DNA of 64,000 nucleotides, from positions 62,001 to 126,000 of the forward strand of contig CAZIMO010000004.1 in the NCBI GenBank assembly GCA_964540535.1, read 5' to 3'. How positions within the stretch are numbered: position 1 is the stretch's first letter; every line of letters starts with the position of its first letter. The translations under genes and the position numbers were made by a program. The notes below the pieces were generated by a model. That model did no database searches, was not told the origin of the DNA, and saw only the letters and a list, made by a program, of their open reading frames with translations. This DNA is from Fimenecus sp964540535. Lineage in GTDB: Bacteria > Bacillota > Clostridia > Oscillospirales > Acutalibacteraceae. Shown piece after piece: positions 26,760-34,691 of the stretch.

Positions 26760-27722
26760 ATGAAAAGTTTTACAATAAATAAAAATGACGCCAATCAGCG
26801 TCTTGACAAGTTTATAAATAAAACTGTTCCGTTACTCCCGAAAGCTCTTATGTATAAATACATACGCATAAAGAGAATTAAGATTAACGGCAAGCGAGCT
26901 GAGATTTCAACAAGGCTTAATTTTGGCGACACAGTTGATATGTATATAAATGATGAATTTTTCGAGAAAGCCCCTGAAAAATACGATTTTTTAAAAGCTT
27001 CAAAAAACCTTAATATTATATATGAAGATGAAAATATTATTCTCTGCGATAAAAAGGTTGGCGTACTGTCACATCCCGACGATCACGAATACATTGATAC
27101 TTTAATAGGCAGAATTAAGCGTTATCTTTATGAAAAGGGTGAATACAGACCCGATGACGAAAATTCTTTTGTGCCGTCACTTGTAAACCGCATTGACCGA
27201 AACACAGGCGGAATTGTAATTGCAGCAAAGAACGCCGAAACACTGCGAATTCTCAATCAGAAAATGAAAGACCGTGAGCTGCACAAGTTTTATCTTTGCA
27301 TAGTTCACGGCGATCTTAAACGCAAAAGCGGATTGCTTGAAGGATACCTGGTTAAAGATGAAAGCAAAAATAAGGTCACAGTTTCAAAAGTACCAAAAGC
27401 GAATTCAAAGGAAATACGCACAAAATACAATTTGATTGACAGCAACGGCGAATTAAGCCTTGTTGAAGTGGAATTACTCACAGGAAGAACACATCAAATT
27501 AGAGCGCATTTCGCTTCAATAGGACATCCCCTTTTAGGCGACGGAAAATACGGCACAAACGCTCAAAACAAAAAATACGGTTATAAAAAGCAATTTTTGT
27601 ATTCATATAAGCTTGTTTTCGATTTTACCACTGACGCAGGAATACTGAATTATTTAAACCGTAAAGAATTTGAAGTCGACGATGTATGGTTTAAAAACGA
27701 ATTTTATAACAAGGGCTTATAA
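26760..27722 (+). CDS. RluA-family pseudouridine synthase
   Basis: 320 residues with an N-terminal S4 RNA-binding domain (about 1-75) and the RluA catalytic motif NRIDRNTGG, whose Asp attacks the uridine, then TGRTHQIRAHFASIGHP and GDGKYG. It isomerises uridines in rRNA or tRNA; whether it is the RluC or RluD type cannot be told. The motif has Asn rather than the usual His before Arg-Ile-Asp. The kinase-like gene starts three bases after its stop. Confidence 0.92.
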   Translation: MKSFTINKNDANQRLDKFINKTVPLLPKALMYKYIRIKRIKINGKRAEISTRLNFGDTVDMYINDEFFEKAPEKYDFLKASKNLNIIYEDENIILCDKKVGVLSHPDDHEYIDTLIGRIKRYLYEKGEYRPDDENSFVPSLVNRIDRNTGGIVIAAKNAETLRILNQKMKDRELHKFYLCIVHGDLKRKSGLLEGYLVKDESKNKVTVSKVPKANSKEIRTKYNLIDSNGELSLVEVELLTGRTHQIRAHFASIGHPLLGDGKYGTNAQNKKYGYKKQFLYSYKLVFDFTTDAGILNYLNRKEFEVDDVWFKNEFYNKGL

Positions 27723-27725
27723 GAT

Positions 27726-28643
27726 ATGGAAAATACTGAATTAATTAAAATAACAGTAGAAAGAGAAATGAAAACAAAGGTCAAGTCTGTTACTGCAATC
27801 GGTAACGGTGCGACTGCTTCTTGCTACTGTGCAGAAATAACCGACCCGCCATTCAAGCTTGTTATAAAGCGCAGTCTGCACCATTATTTGTTACTTGAAG
27901 AAAAACAAATGACTGATTTTTTAAGAAATAAAGTTAATTTTACAGTTCCGAAAACATATTTTCTTGCAACCGAAAACGGAAATTCATATTTGGGTATGGA
28001 ATTTATTAACGGGGCAAGCGGAAAAAATTTAAAATTAAGTCAAATTAATGATAAAAAGCGCCTTGCCGACAATATTATTGATTGTTTTCTCAATATGCAA
28101 GGTGTACATAATGATAAATTCGGTCCTGTAGATAATCCGACTTATGACAGTTGGTATTCATATTATTGGGATTTTTTTAGCAAAATTTATGAATTTACTG
28201 TTGATAAATACAATTGCGGTGAGGCTGACAAAACTATAATGAAAGCTTTAAATCTTATCAAGCTAAATTTTGATGAGATTTTCAGAAATGCAGAAAACTT
28301 GCCTTGTCTTTCTCACGGAGATTTTTGGGCGCCTAATATGATTATTGACACTGAAAAATCTGAAATTGCAGGTATAATTGATCCGTTCAATACAAGATTT
28401 ACAGAGCCGGAATATGAACTTTTCTGTTTAACCCTGGGGCTTGGCAAAAAATTAAAGCTGTATAAGAATTACAGCAACCGTGTTCAAAAAAGTAAATACT
28501 GCGATTTGAAAGTTGAGCTTTACGCACTTTGTAACGAAATTGATTGGTGGATGAATTTGAAAGAAATTGACACTGTAAGCTATATAAAAACACGTGCCAA
28601 ATGGCTGATACGACAAATGAAAAAGGCAAAATTAAAGAGGTAG
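27726..28643 (+). CDS. APH-type phosphotransferase
   Basis: 305 residues of the aminoglycoside-phosphotransferase/fructosamine-kinase fold: LVIKRS near residue 47 carries the ATP-binding Lys, LSHGDFWAPNMII is the catalytic HGDxxxxN loop, and IAGIIDPFNT is the metal-binding Asp. The substrate is unknown; many members phosphorylate small metabolites or sugars rather than antibiotics. It is the second gene after the pseudouridine synthase (three-base gap), and its stop codon lies in the terminator stem. Confidence 0.85.
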   Translation: MENTELIKITVEREMKTKVKSVTAIGNGATASCYCAEITDPPFKLVIKRSLHHYLLLEEKQMTDFLRNKVNFTVPKTYFLATENGNSYLGMEFINGASGKNLKLSQINDKKRLADNIIDCFLNMQGVHNDKFGPVDNPTYDSWYSYYWDFFSKIYEFTVDKYNCGEADKTIMKALNLIKLNFDEIFRNAENLPCLSHGDFWAPNMIIDTEKSEIAGIIDPFNTRFTEPEYELFCLTLGLGKKLKLYKNYSNRVQKSKYCDLKVELYALCNEIDWWMNLKEIDTVSYIKTRAKWLIRQMKKAKLKR

Positions 28644-28661
28644 GAAATCTACCTCTTTTTT
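28634..28661 (+). terminator. Terminator after the APH-type gene
   Basis: AAAGAGGTAG and CTACCTCTTT stem with TTTT after it; the stem includes the gene's TAG stop. Confidence 0.8.
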
Positions 28662-28689
28662 ATTATGAAATTGTTGCAGTAAAGGTTAA

Positions 28690-28808
28690 TTACAGTTCTC
28701 CTATTTTTTCTATTATTTCATTTTCTTTTAAATTTTTAATAGATGATGGTATTCCATAAAACATTCTATAGAAAAGATTATGACCGTCAACTAAAACTAT
28801 TTCTTCAT
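28690..28808 (-). pseudogene. Remnant of a 5'-3' exonuclease (Pol I N-domain type)
   Basis: An AGGAGG site seven bases before an ATG is followed by a stop after three codons. Shifting one base gives EEIVLVDGHNLFYRMFYGIP and SSIKNLKENEII, a clear match to the first 30 residues of the DNA-polymerase-I-type 5'-3' exonuclease, where the DG-N segment begins the metal site. The frame ends after about 40 codons. So the gene has a frameshift at its start and has lost everything after its first strand-helix unit. It sits in the 300-base gap between the APH gene and thiT. Confidence 0.6.
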
Positions 28809-28826
28809 TGTTTATCCTCCTATAAA

Positions 28827-28865
28827 ATAAAAAAGATAGGCACGAGCAGATTCATACCTATCTTT
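28827..28865 (-). terminator. Terminator after thiT
   Basis: Minus strand AAAGATAGG and CCTATCTTT stem followed by TTTTTT. Confidence 0.75.
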
Positions 28866-28943
28866 AGGTCAGTTAGTCATAACTGAAAACGTTAATTTTT
28901 ACTATGGTGTAATTTACTGAAAAATTATCAATCTTCTTTTTTC

Positions 28944-29597
28944 TTATTTAGTTTTGGTAATTTGCGGAATTTTGCCGACAACACATGCTACAATAGTTGT
29001 AATTATGATTTCAGGAACCATATAAAATCCGTTATAAATAACTGAATATACGAAAGAAAGCATATTACCGCTGAATTTGTCAATTATTACCTGTCCCCAA
29101 GAATAAAAGCCCTCTTGTGTAAAGAACCACTCTGCCCATGCGCCGAAAAGTACATAGCCCGAAATAATGTGGCAGATATAGCGAAAAATAAGCACTGTTG
29201 CGGCACCGAGTGCAAGAGATACCCAATTCTTCTTGATTACATTTTTATACATTGCACCAAGTCCGAGAACAGTGTAAGCAAGTATGTAGTCAAAGATGAA
29301 CATAAGCAAGATTTTACCGAGACTTCCGAGGTATTCATCTGACGCAGGCATAATCAATTTGCTTATTGTGCTGACACCCATAGCCATCTCTACTAAAGAA
29401 TAAATAAAGCCTGTTACAAGACCTTTGCTCACGCCGTACTTCCAGCCAACTAAAACTACAGGAAGCATACTGACAATTGTAATTTGTCCGCCGAAAGCCA
29501 ATTCGGGAATAATTGACTTCGACACAAGTTCCAACACAGCCGATAACGCAATCATAATTGCGCTTTCGACAAGCCAATAGAGATTTTTCTTTTTCAT
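28944..29597 (-). CDS. thiT: Thiamine ECF transporter S component ThiT
   Basis: 217 residues, six predicted membrane helices, matching ThiT: FGGQITIVSMLPVVLVGWKYG (quoted in part: GGQITIVSMLP) and the GFIYSLVEMAMG segment. ThiT binds thiamine outside the membrane and works with a shared EcfA-EcfA'-EcfT motor, not encoded here. A TPP riboswitch with its own terminator lies directly upstream, so import should be shut down when thiamine pyrophosphate is abundant. Ribosome site AGGACGAC precedes the ATG. Confidence 0.93.
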   Translation of the reverse strand: MKKKNLYWLVESAIMIALSAVLELVSKSIIPELAFGGQITIVSMLPVVLVGWKYGVSKGLVTGFIYSLVEMAMGVSTISKLIMPASDEYLGSLGKILLMFIFDYILAYTVLGLGAMYKNVIKKNWVSLALGAATVLIFRYICHIISGYVLFGAWAEWFFTQEGFYSWGQVIIDKFSGNMLSFVYSVIYNGFYMVPEIIITTIVACVVGKIPQITKTK

Positions 29598-29643
29598 TTT
29601 GTCGTCCTCCTAATGCGAAGCGTAATAAAACCAATCTTCACAT

Positions 29644-29680
29644 AAAAAAATTCAGCCATAGCATATACCGCAAGGCTGAA
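29644..29680 (-). terminator. Terminator of the TPP riboswitch
   Basis: Minus strand TTCAGCC and GGCTGAA stem followed by seven T, between the aptamer and thiT. Confidence 0.85.
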
Positions 29681-29689
29681 CTGAAAAAG

Positions 29690-29776
29690 CTTTCCTACGA
29701 CGGCATTATCCGTATCAGGTTAAAATGGTCAGAGGCGGTTTAGCCTCAATCTCAGCCGACTTCCTGTCAGCCCCCA
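29690..29776 (-). promoter_or_regulatory. TPP riboswitch (THI element)
   Basis: Minus strand GGGGGCTGACAGG, GGCTGAGATTGAGG, AACCTGATACGGATAATGCC and GTCGTAGGAAAG, the conserved THI-box blocks in order. It begins right after the recD2 stop and controls thiT through the terminator behind it. Confidence 0.95.
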
Positions 29777-29797
29777 TGCACTATTTACTTGGCTTGT

Positions 29798-32020
29798 TTA
29801 CATTATACTACTCTTTTCGCCTTTGTCAAGCAAAAAATATTTTAAAGCAGAATATCTTAACTGGGTTTTACAATTATTTATCATATTACCCACACATCCT
29901 GTTGTACCGACAAGAATTAACAGTTGTTTTGCTCTTGTAACGGCAGTATAAAGCAAATTTCTATAACATAAACGCTCATTTACAGATATTACAGGAATAA
30001 TTACCGCATCAAATTCACTGCCTTGACTTTTATGGACAGTCACGGCATATGCAAGCTCAATTTCTTGTAACTGTTCTCTTGAAAAAGTTGCCCGTTTGCC
30101 CGAAAAATCAATAATAACAGCATCACGGCGTAAATCAATCATTTCAATAAAGCCTATATCACCGTTAAAAATACCGTCTCCCTCGTCATTCGCAGACTCC
30201 CAATGGATATTGTAATTATTTCGGGTTTGCATAACCTTATCGCCTACTCTGAAAAGTCGGTAGCCTGTATTGTATTCATTTTTATCATTTGATGGCGGAT
30301 TTATTGCTTCTTGAAGAACCATATTGAGGTTCATTGTGCCTGTATCGCCTTTTTTAGACGGACAAAGAACTTGAATTTGAGTTAAAGGATCAAATCCGTA
30401 AGCTTCGGGCAGTCTTTTTATATAAAGATCTTTAACTGTACGCACTGCATCAAGAGCAAAATTGCGGTGCATAAAGTAGAAATCGCCCTCTTTATAATCG
30501 GTTTCAATTTTTTCACCCTTAACAATTGCGTGCGCATTGCGGACAATATTACTTTCTAAAGACTGACGGAAAATTTCATTAAGCTGAACAACAGGCAGAC
30601 AATCGCTGTCAATCAGGTCTTTTAGCACATTGCCTGCACTGACAGATGGAAGCTGGTCGCTGTCGCCGACCATAATAAGACGGCATCCAAACGGAAGCGC
30701 GTCTAAAAGGCTTGAAAACAGAAAAATATCAACCATTGACATTTCGTCAACAATTACCGCTTGACAGTCGAGAGGATTTCGCAAATTACGCTTAAAAACA
30801 GGCTTATCGTTATTTCCCCATTCCACCTCTAAAAGTCTGTGAATGGTAGTAGCCATTCTGCCTGTCGCCTCTGTCATTCGTTGTGCCGCTCTGCCTGTGG
30901 GGGCGCAAAGAGCAATATCAAGCATATCTTTTTCAAACATACTGATAATTCCGTTCAAGGTTGTTGTTTTACCTGTACCCGGACCACCGGTTAAAATCAG
31001 TATACCTTTATTAACAGCGGTTACAATTGCTTCTTTTTGCTTTTCGGCATACTGAATATTATCATTTTGTTCAAGTTTTTCAATGTATTTTGCCACATCA
31101 ATAGGATTTTCGGGCGGAAATTTAAGCAACACCTTTATTCGGTTTGAAATGGATTTTTCTGCATAATATGCTTCAGGAAGAAAAACGAAATCACGTTCAC
31201 CTATTGTTTCAATGATTATTCTTCGCTTTTCAACAAGGCTATCGACCGCAATCTCAAGATTATCACGGGATTCTCTTAACAAATCTCCCGATGGTTTATA
31301 AATCTTTTCAAGTGGTACACAGGTATGGCCGTTACGGAAATTATGGCTGATTACATAGATTATTCCTGCTTCAATTCGGCATTGTGATTCGGGCTTATTA
31401 GGAAGCATTTCAGCAATTTGCTCAGCACGCTCAAATGAAATTCTGCCGTCGCCCTCACAAAGAAGATACGGATTATTTTCAATAAGCTCAACTGCACCGT
31501 TGCCTAATTTTTCAAAAGCGACAATACATTCGCTTGTTTTAAGACCGTAGCGTGACAAATTCATAATCAAAGCACGGGTTGAGCATTGACGGTTGTATTC
31601 CTTACCGATTTTCAAAGCCTTTTCCTTGGAAATACCTTTTATTTCGCTTAAACGCTCGGGATTATTCTGCAAAATATCAAAGGTACTTTCACCGAAACGA
31701 TCAATAATTTTCCGTGCGGTTGACTCTCTTATGCCCTTTATTACTCCGCTTGCGAGATAACGGTAAAGATCGTCGACGGTTTCCGGCAGAAGAGCGTTGC
31801 ACAAATCAGCCTTAAACTGTCTGCCGTAAACAGAATGATATGTATAATCGCCCACAATTTCAACACGGTCGCCGATTTTTATGTCGGCCGCCGTGCCTAC
31901 AACCGTAAGCTCCTCGTCGCCCTTATCAATAGCAAAAACAGTATAACCGTTTACATCGTTGCGAAAGGTTATATCAGTTACAGTACCTTTAATTTTAAGC
32001 TTGTTTTCAAATTCTTCCAT
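29798..32020 (-). CDS. recD2: RecD2-type ATP-dependent DNA helicase
   Basis: 740 residues from the ATG at 32020; the codon before it is a TTG that opens the frame. It has an N-terminal OB-like segment, helix-hairpin-helix repeats (SRYGLKTSECIVAF region) and the SF1B helicase core: TGGPGTGKTTTL (Walker A), VIVDEMSMVD (motif II), VGDSDQLPSV (motif III) and VTVHKSQGSEFD (motif V/VI). The length is typical of stand-alone RecD2, a 5'-3' helicase involved in DNA repair in bacteria; no RecB or RecC is present. It overlaps the small membrane gene upstream by 14 bases, so translation is probably coupled. Confidence 0.93.
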   Translation of the reverse strand: MEEFENKLKIKGTVTDITFRNDVNGYTVFAIDKGDEELTVVGTAADIKIGDRVEIVGDYTYHSVYGRQFKADLCNALLPETVDDLYRYLASGVIKGIRESTARKIIDRFGESTFDILQNNPERLSEIKGISKEKALKIGKEYNRQCSTRALIMNLSRYGLKTSECIVAFEKLGNGAVELIENNPYLLCEGDGRISFERAEQIAEMLPNKPESQCRIEAGIIYVISHNFRNGHTCVPLEKIYKPSGDLLRESRDNLEIAVDSLVEKRRIIIETIGERDFVFLPEAYYAEKSISNRIKVLLKFPPENPIDVAKYIEKLEQNDNIQYAEKQKEAIVTAVNKGILILTGGPGTGKTTTLNGIISMFEKDMLDIALCAPTGRAAQRMTEATGRMATTIHRLLEVEWGNNDKPVFKRNLRNPLDCQAVIVDEMSMVDIFLFSSLLDALPFGCRLIMVGDSDQLPSVSAGNVLKDLIDSDCLPVVQLNEIFRQSLESNIVRNAHAIVKGEKIETDYKEGDFYFMHRNFALDAVRTVKDLYIKRLPEAYGFDPLTQIQVLCPSKKGDTGTMNLNMVLQEAINPPSNDKNEYNTGYRLFRVGDKVMQTRNNYNIHWESANDEGDGIFNGDIGFIEMIDLRRDAVIIDFSGKRATFSREQLQEIELAYAVTVHKSQGSEFDAVIIPVISVNERLCYRNLLYTAVTRAKQLLILVGTTGCVGNMINNCKTQLRYSALKYFLLDKGEKSSIM

Positions 32021-32351
32021 CAAAATAATCCTTTAAGTATTCCTTTTGCACAAGATAAATTCCGTTGCTTTCTTTGCATATTTCAAGAAGATTTTCTTTT
32101 TCTTCATTGCTTATGCCGCAATCAAGAACCACAATCTTACCGTGACAGTCATCACCCATAAGATTTAGTTTTATTCTTGTTCCGTATGCAAGTTTTCTTA
32201 CATCAACAGAATTTTTATTCTGCGGCAAAAATATGTAGTAATCCGCTTTAGTTTTAGGTAATAATAATTTTAACATAATAATATAGCATATTGCAACTGT
32301 TCCTATAAGAATAAGCGCTACAAAAACGGACCCTATGAATGCGTCAAGCAT
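32007..32351 (-). CDS. Small membrane protein upstream of recD2
   Basis: 114 residues: an N-terminal membrane helix (about 7-29) then a soluble domain (FLPQNKNSVDVRKLAYGTRIK, quoted in part: VDVRKLAYGTRIK; then GKIVVLDCGISNEEKENLL). Ribosome site AGGTG lies before the ATG. Not recognised. Its end overlaps recD2, which fixes the reading frame as real. Confidence 0.7.
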   Translation of the reverse strand: MLDAFIGSVFVALILIGTVAICYIIMLKLLLPKTKADYYIFLPQNKNSVDVRKLAYGTRIKLNLMGDDCHGKIVVLDCGISNEEKENLLEICKESNGIYLVQKEYLKDYFDGRI

Positions 32352-32394
32352 AAAATCACCTCAACACATTATACGAAGAAAGAAAAAATATGTT

Positions 32395-32426
32395 AAAAAA
32401 GCCAAGACGCAAAGTCAAGGCTTTAT
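32395..32426 (-). terminator. Terminator of RNase P RNA
   Basis: Minus strand AAAGCCTTGAC and GTCTTGGCTTTTTT stem with T run, 14 bases after the RNA. Confidence 0.8.
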
Positions 32427-32439
32427 GTTATTAAAATAA

Positions 32440-32765
32440 GAGCAGGTCTGTAAGCCGAGTTCTGTCATTTAAGGCAATTATCTATCTGCGACACATATTG
32501 CTATGTGCCTTTAGCCATCCGTCGAAGTATCTGCCCAGCTGACAACTTCAGTCGATGTTGCATCGGGTAGGGTTTGCTCGGCCGTTACATCTCTGCAACG
32601 CCGGTGAGCTCTTACCTCACCTTTCCACCCTTACCGTTAAAAAACGGCGGTAATTTTCTATGCACTTTCCCTAAGGTCACCCTCGGCGGCCGTTAGCCGT
32701 TACCCTGCTGTGTGATGCTCGGACTTTCCTCACAGGCGAAGCCTGCGCAACTGCCCAACCTACTC
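32440..32765 (-). ncRNA. rnpB: RNase P RNA
   Basis: About 325 bases. Near the 5' end the minus strand carries GAGGAAAGTCCGAGC, the universally conserved RNase P block. The 3' end reads ACAGAACTCGGCTTACAG, the matching conserved strand. It is the catalytic RNA that trims tRNA 5' leaders. Exact ends are estimates. Confidence 0.95.
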
Positions 32766-32770
32766 TTAAT

Positions 32771-33050
32771 TTAAGGTGACGGGAGTTGAACACAATATGC
32801 CGGAAACTTGATATTACGGCGACTTTTCACTTTTTCAACATTGACAGGCGTCAGCCCATCTGCTGTTTCAAAAGCAAAAATTCATCCGTACTCTCTGCAT
32901 TTTCGGTGCAGAGCAGTTTAAATCAAACAGATTTTTTCTTGAACAAGGCATAAACTCGATGCCATACTGCCGTATGGAGAGAGTTTTAATGCAGAGCAAG
33001 GGAAAATATTTCGATTTAAACCATATCAGGCTCGACTCTCGTCACCTTAA
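32771..33050. repeat. 280-bp element with terminal inverted repeats (MITE-like or structured RNA)
   Basis: The ends are TTAAGGTGACGGGAGT (32771-32786) and its inverse ACTCTCGTCACCTTAA (33035-33050), 15 of 16 matching; about 23 of 29 pair when extended. Inside are further inverted pairs: CTCTGCA/TGCAGAG, CCATAC/GTATGG nested in AAACTC/GAGTTT, and GTTTAAATC/GATTTAAAC. There is no long open frame. It abuts the stop codon of the HAD gene and rnpB. It may be a small non-autonomous transposon with TTAA ends, or a folded RNA. Confidence 0.6.
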
Positions 33051-33051
33051 C

Positions 33052-33645
33052 CTATTTTGCGACGGGTTTTCCGTCTTTTTTTATTTGAGTGATTTTATCA
33101 CCCTTAACCATAAATACATTGCGTGAAATATCCATCATTGGTTTATCTGCCATTGAATCTGTATAAAAATCATCAATAACAGCTTCGCCGTAAACCTCAC
33201 GAAAAGCATCTATTTTTTTATCTTTATAACAAATTCTGTTAATTTCACCTTTAATCGGATCAATATCAGAACCAATATAATACTTTATGCCGATACGCTC
33301 GCAAATAATTTTAAGCAGACAATAGGGACAGCCGGATACAACAATATCGTTTTCATCTTGAATATCAAAATAAAACTGTTTCAACTTACTCTGATTTATA
33401 TCCCAAAACTTTTCAAAGTCGCCGTAAATATCATCTGTTTTTGCACAGTAATCCTTAAATGCCTTGCCGTAGCTTGCAATTGCTTCATCAACAGTAATCT
33501 TATCAAGCTTATATCTGATAAAATCTCTAATGAATTTAGGGGCGATCTTCAAAATTGTTTTTGTATCTTTCTTAAAGAAGTACAGAAAGATGTCCATTAT
33601 GCTTTCGCCGTCATAAATTGTATTATCAAAATCAAATACACGCAT
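33052..33645 (-). CDS. HAD-family phosphatase (phosphoserine-phosphatase-like)
   Basis: 197 residues beginning MRVFDFDNTIYDGES; Asp5 and Asp7 of the DxDxT motif form the phospho-aspartate site. VSGCPYCLLKII corresponds to motif II, and DDFYTDSMADKPMM to motif IV (D-D/S-x-D). The helical cap after motif I is that of the SerB-like IB subfamily. The substrate is unknown. It is the last gene of an eight-gene minus-strand run and starts 24 bases after galE. Confidence 0.85.
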   Translation of the reverse strand: MRVFDFDNTIYDGESIMDIFLYFFKKDTKTILKIAPKFIRDFIRYKLDKITVDEAIASYGKAFKDYCAKTDDIYGDFEKFWDINQSKLKQFYFDIQDENDIVVSGCPYCLLKIICERIGIKYYIGSDIDPIKGEINRICYKDKKIDAFREVYGEAVIDDFYTDSMADKPMMDISRNVFMVKGDKITQIKKDGKPVAK

Positions 33646-33669
33646 AGCCGAAAATCAATTTATATATAA

Positions 33670-34689
33670 TCAATCTTCAAAGCCGTTAGGATTTCCGCTC
33701 TGCCAGCGCCAAGAATCCTCGCACATTTCAAGAAGTCCGCGTTCGGCTTTCCAGCCAAGCTCATTATAAGCCTTTGAGGCGTCTGAATAACAAACATCCA
33801 AGTCGCCGGGACGGCGGTCAACAATCTTATATTCAATTTTTTGACCCGAAGCCTGCTCAAATGCCTTAACAATATCAAGAACACTGTAACCGTTACCTGT
33901 GCCGAGATTATAAACATTAACAGACGGTTCATCATTAAGAAGCTTTTCAACTGCCTTAACATGACCGAGAGCCAAATCGACAACATGAATATAATCTCTT
34001 ACTCCTGTGCCGTCGTGAGTATCATAATCGTTACCGAACACGTTAAGATAAGGCAATTTACCGATTGCAACCTGTGTGATATACGGCATAAGGTTATTGG
34101 GAATTCCGTTGGGATTTTCACCTATTCTGCCGCTCTTATGAGCACCGATTGGGTTGAAATAACGAAGAAGCGTTACGCCCCATTCGCTGTCTCCCTTATG
34201 AAAATCTTCGAGGATAATTTCAATCATATATTTTGTTGTGCCGTAAGGATTTGTAGTACCGCCTGTTTTCATATCCTCTTTAAGCGGAGAAACATTGTTG
34301 CTTCCGTAAACAGTTGCAGATGAACTGAAAACAATTTTTTTGCAGCCGTATTCACGCATAACCTCGCAAAGAGCAAGCGTTCCGCCTATATTATTATCAT
34401 AATATTCAAGTGGCTTTCTTACGCTCTCGCCGACTGCTTTAAGACCCGCAAAGTGAATACAGGCATCAATCTTATGTTCTTCAAAAATTTTACGCATATT
34501 CTCTTTGTCACGAATGTCAAAGGGATAAAACACAAAATCTTTGCCTGTAAGCTCACGAACTCTGTCAAGAGATTTTTCGCTTGAATTGTAGAGATTATCT
34601 ACAACAACTACTTCATAACCCGCATTGAGAAGCTCAACGCAAGTATGAGAACCGATAAAGCCTGCACCGCCTGTAACCAATATTTTCAT
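33670..34689 (-). CDS. galE: UDP-glucose 4-epimerase
   Basis: 339 residues. NAD-binding GGAGFIGSHT (residues 7-16), HFAGLKAVGESV, catalytic Ser-Thr region SSSATVYG and the YGTTKYM Tyr-Lys pair are all present, as is RYFNPIGAHKSG. It interconverts UDP-glucose and UDP-galactose for galactose use or cell-surface glycans. Lying two bases after a cell-envelope gene and behind sortases, it may here serve surface polysaccharide synthesis. The length is that of the full family. Confidence 0.97.
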   Translation of the reverse strand: MKILVTGGAGFIGSHTCVELLNAGYEVVVVDNLYNSSEKSLDRVRELTGKDFVFYPFDIRDKENMRKIFEEHKIDACIHFAGLKAVGESVRKPLEYYDNNIGGTLALCEVMREYGCKKIVFSSSATVYGSNNVSPLKEDMKTGGTTNPYGTTKYMIEIILEDFHKGDSEWGVTLLRYFNPIGAHKSGRIGENPNGIPNNLMPYITQVAIGKLPYLNVFGNDYDTHDGTGVRDYIHVVDLALGHVKAVEKLLNDEPSVNVYNLGTGNGYSVLDIVKAFEQASGQKIEYKIVDRRPGDLDVCYSDASKAYNELGWKAERGLLEMCEDSWRWQSGNPNGFED

Positions 34690-34691
34690 AA

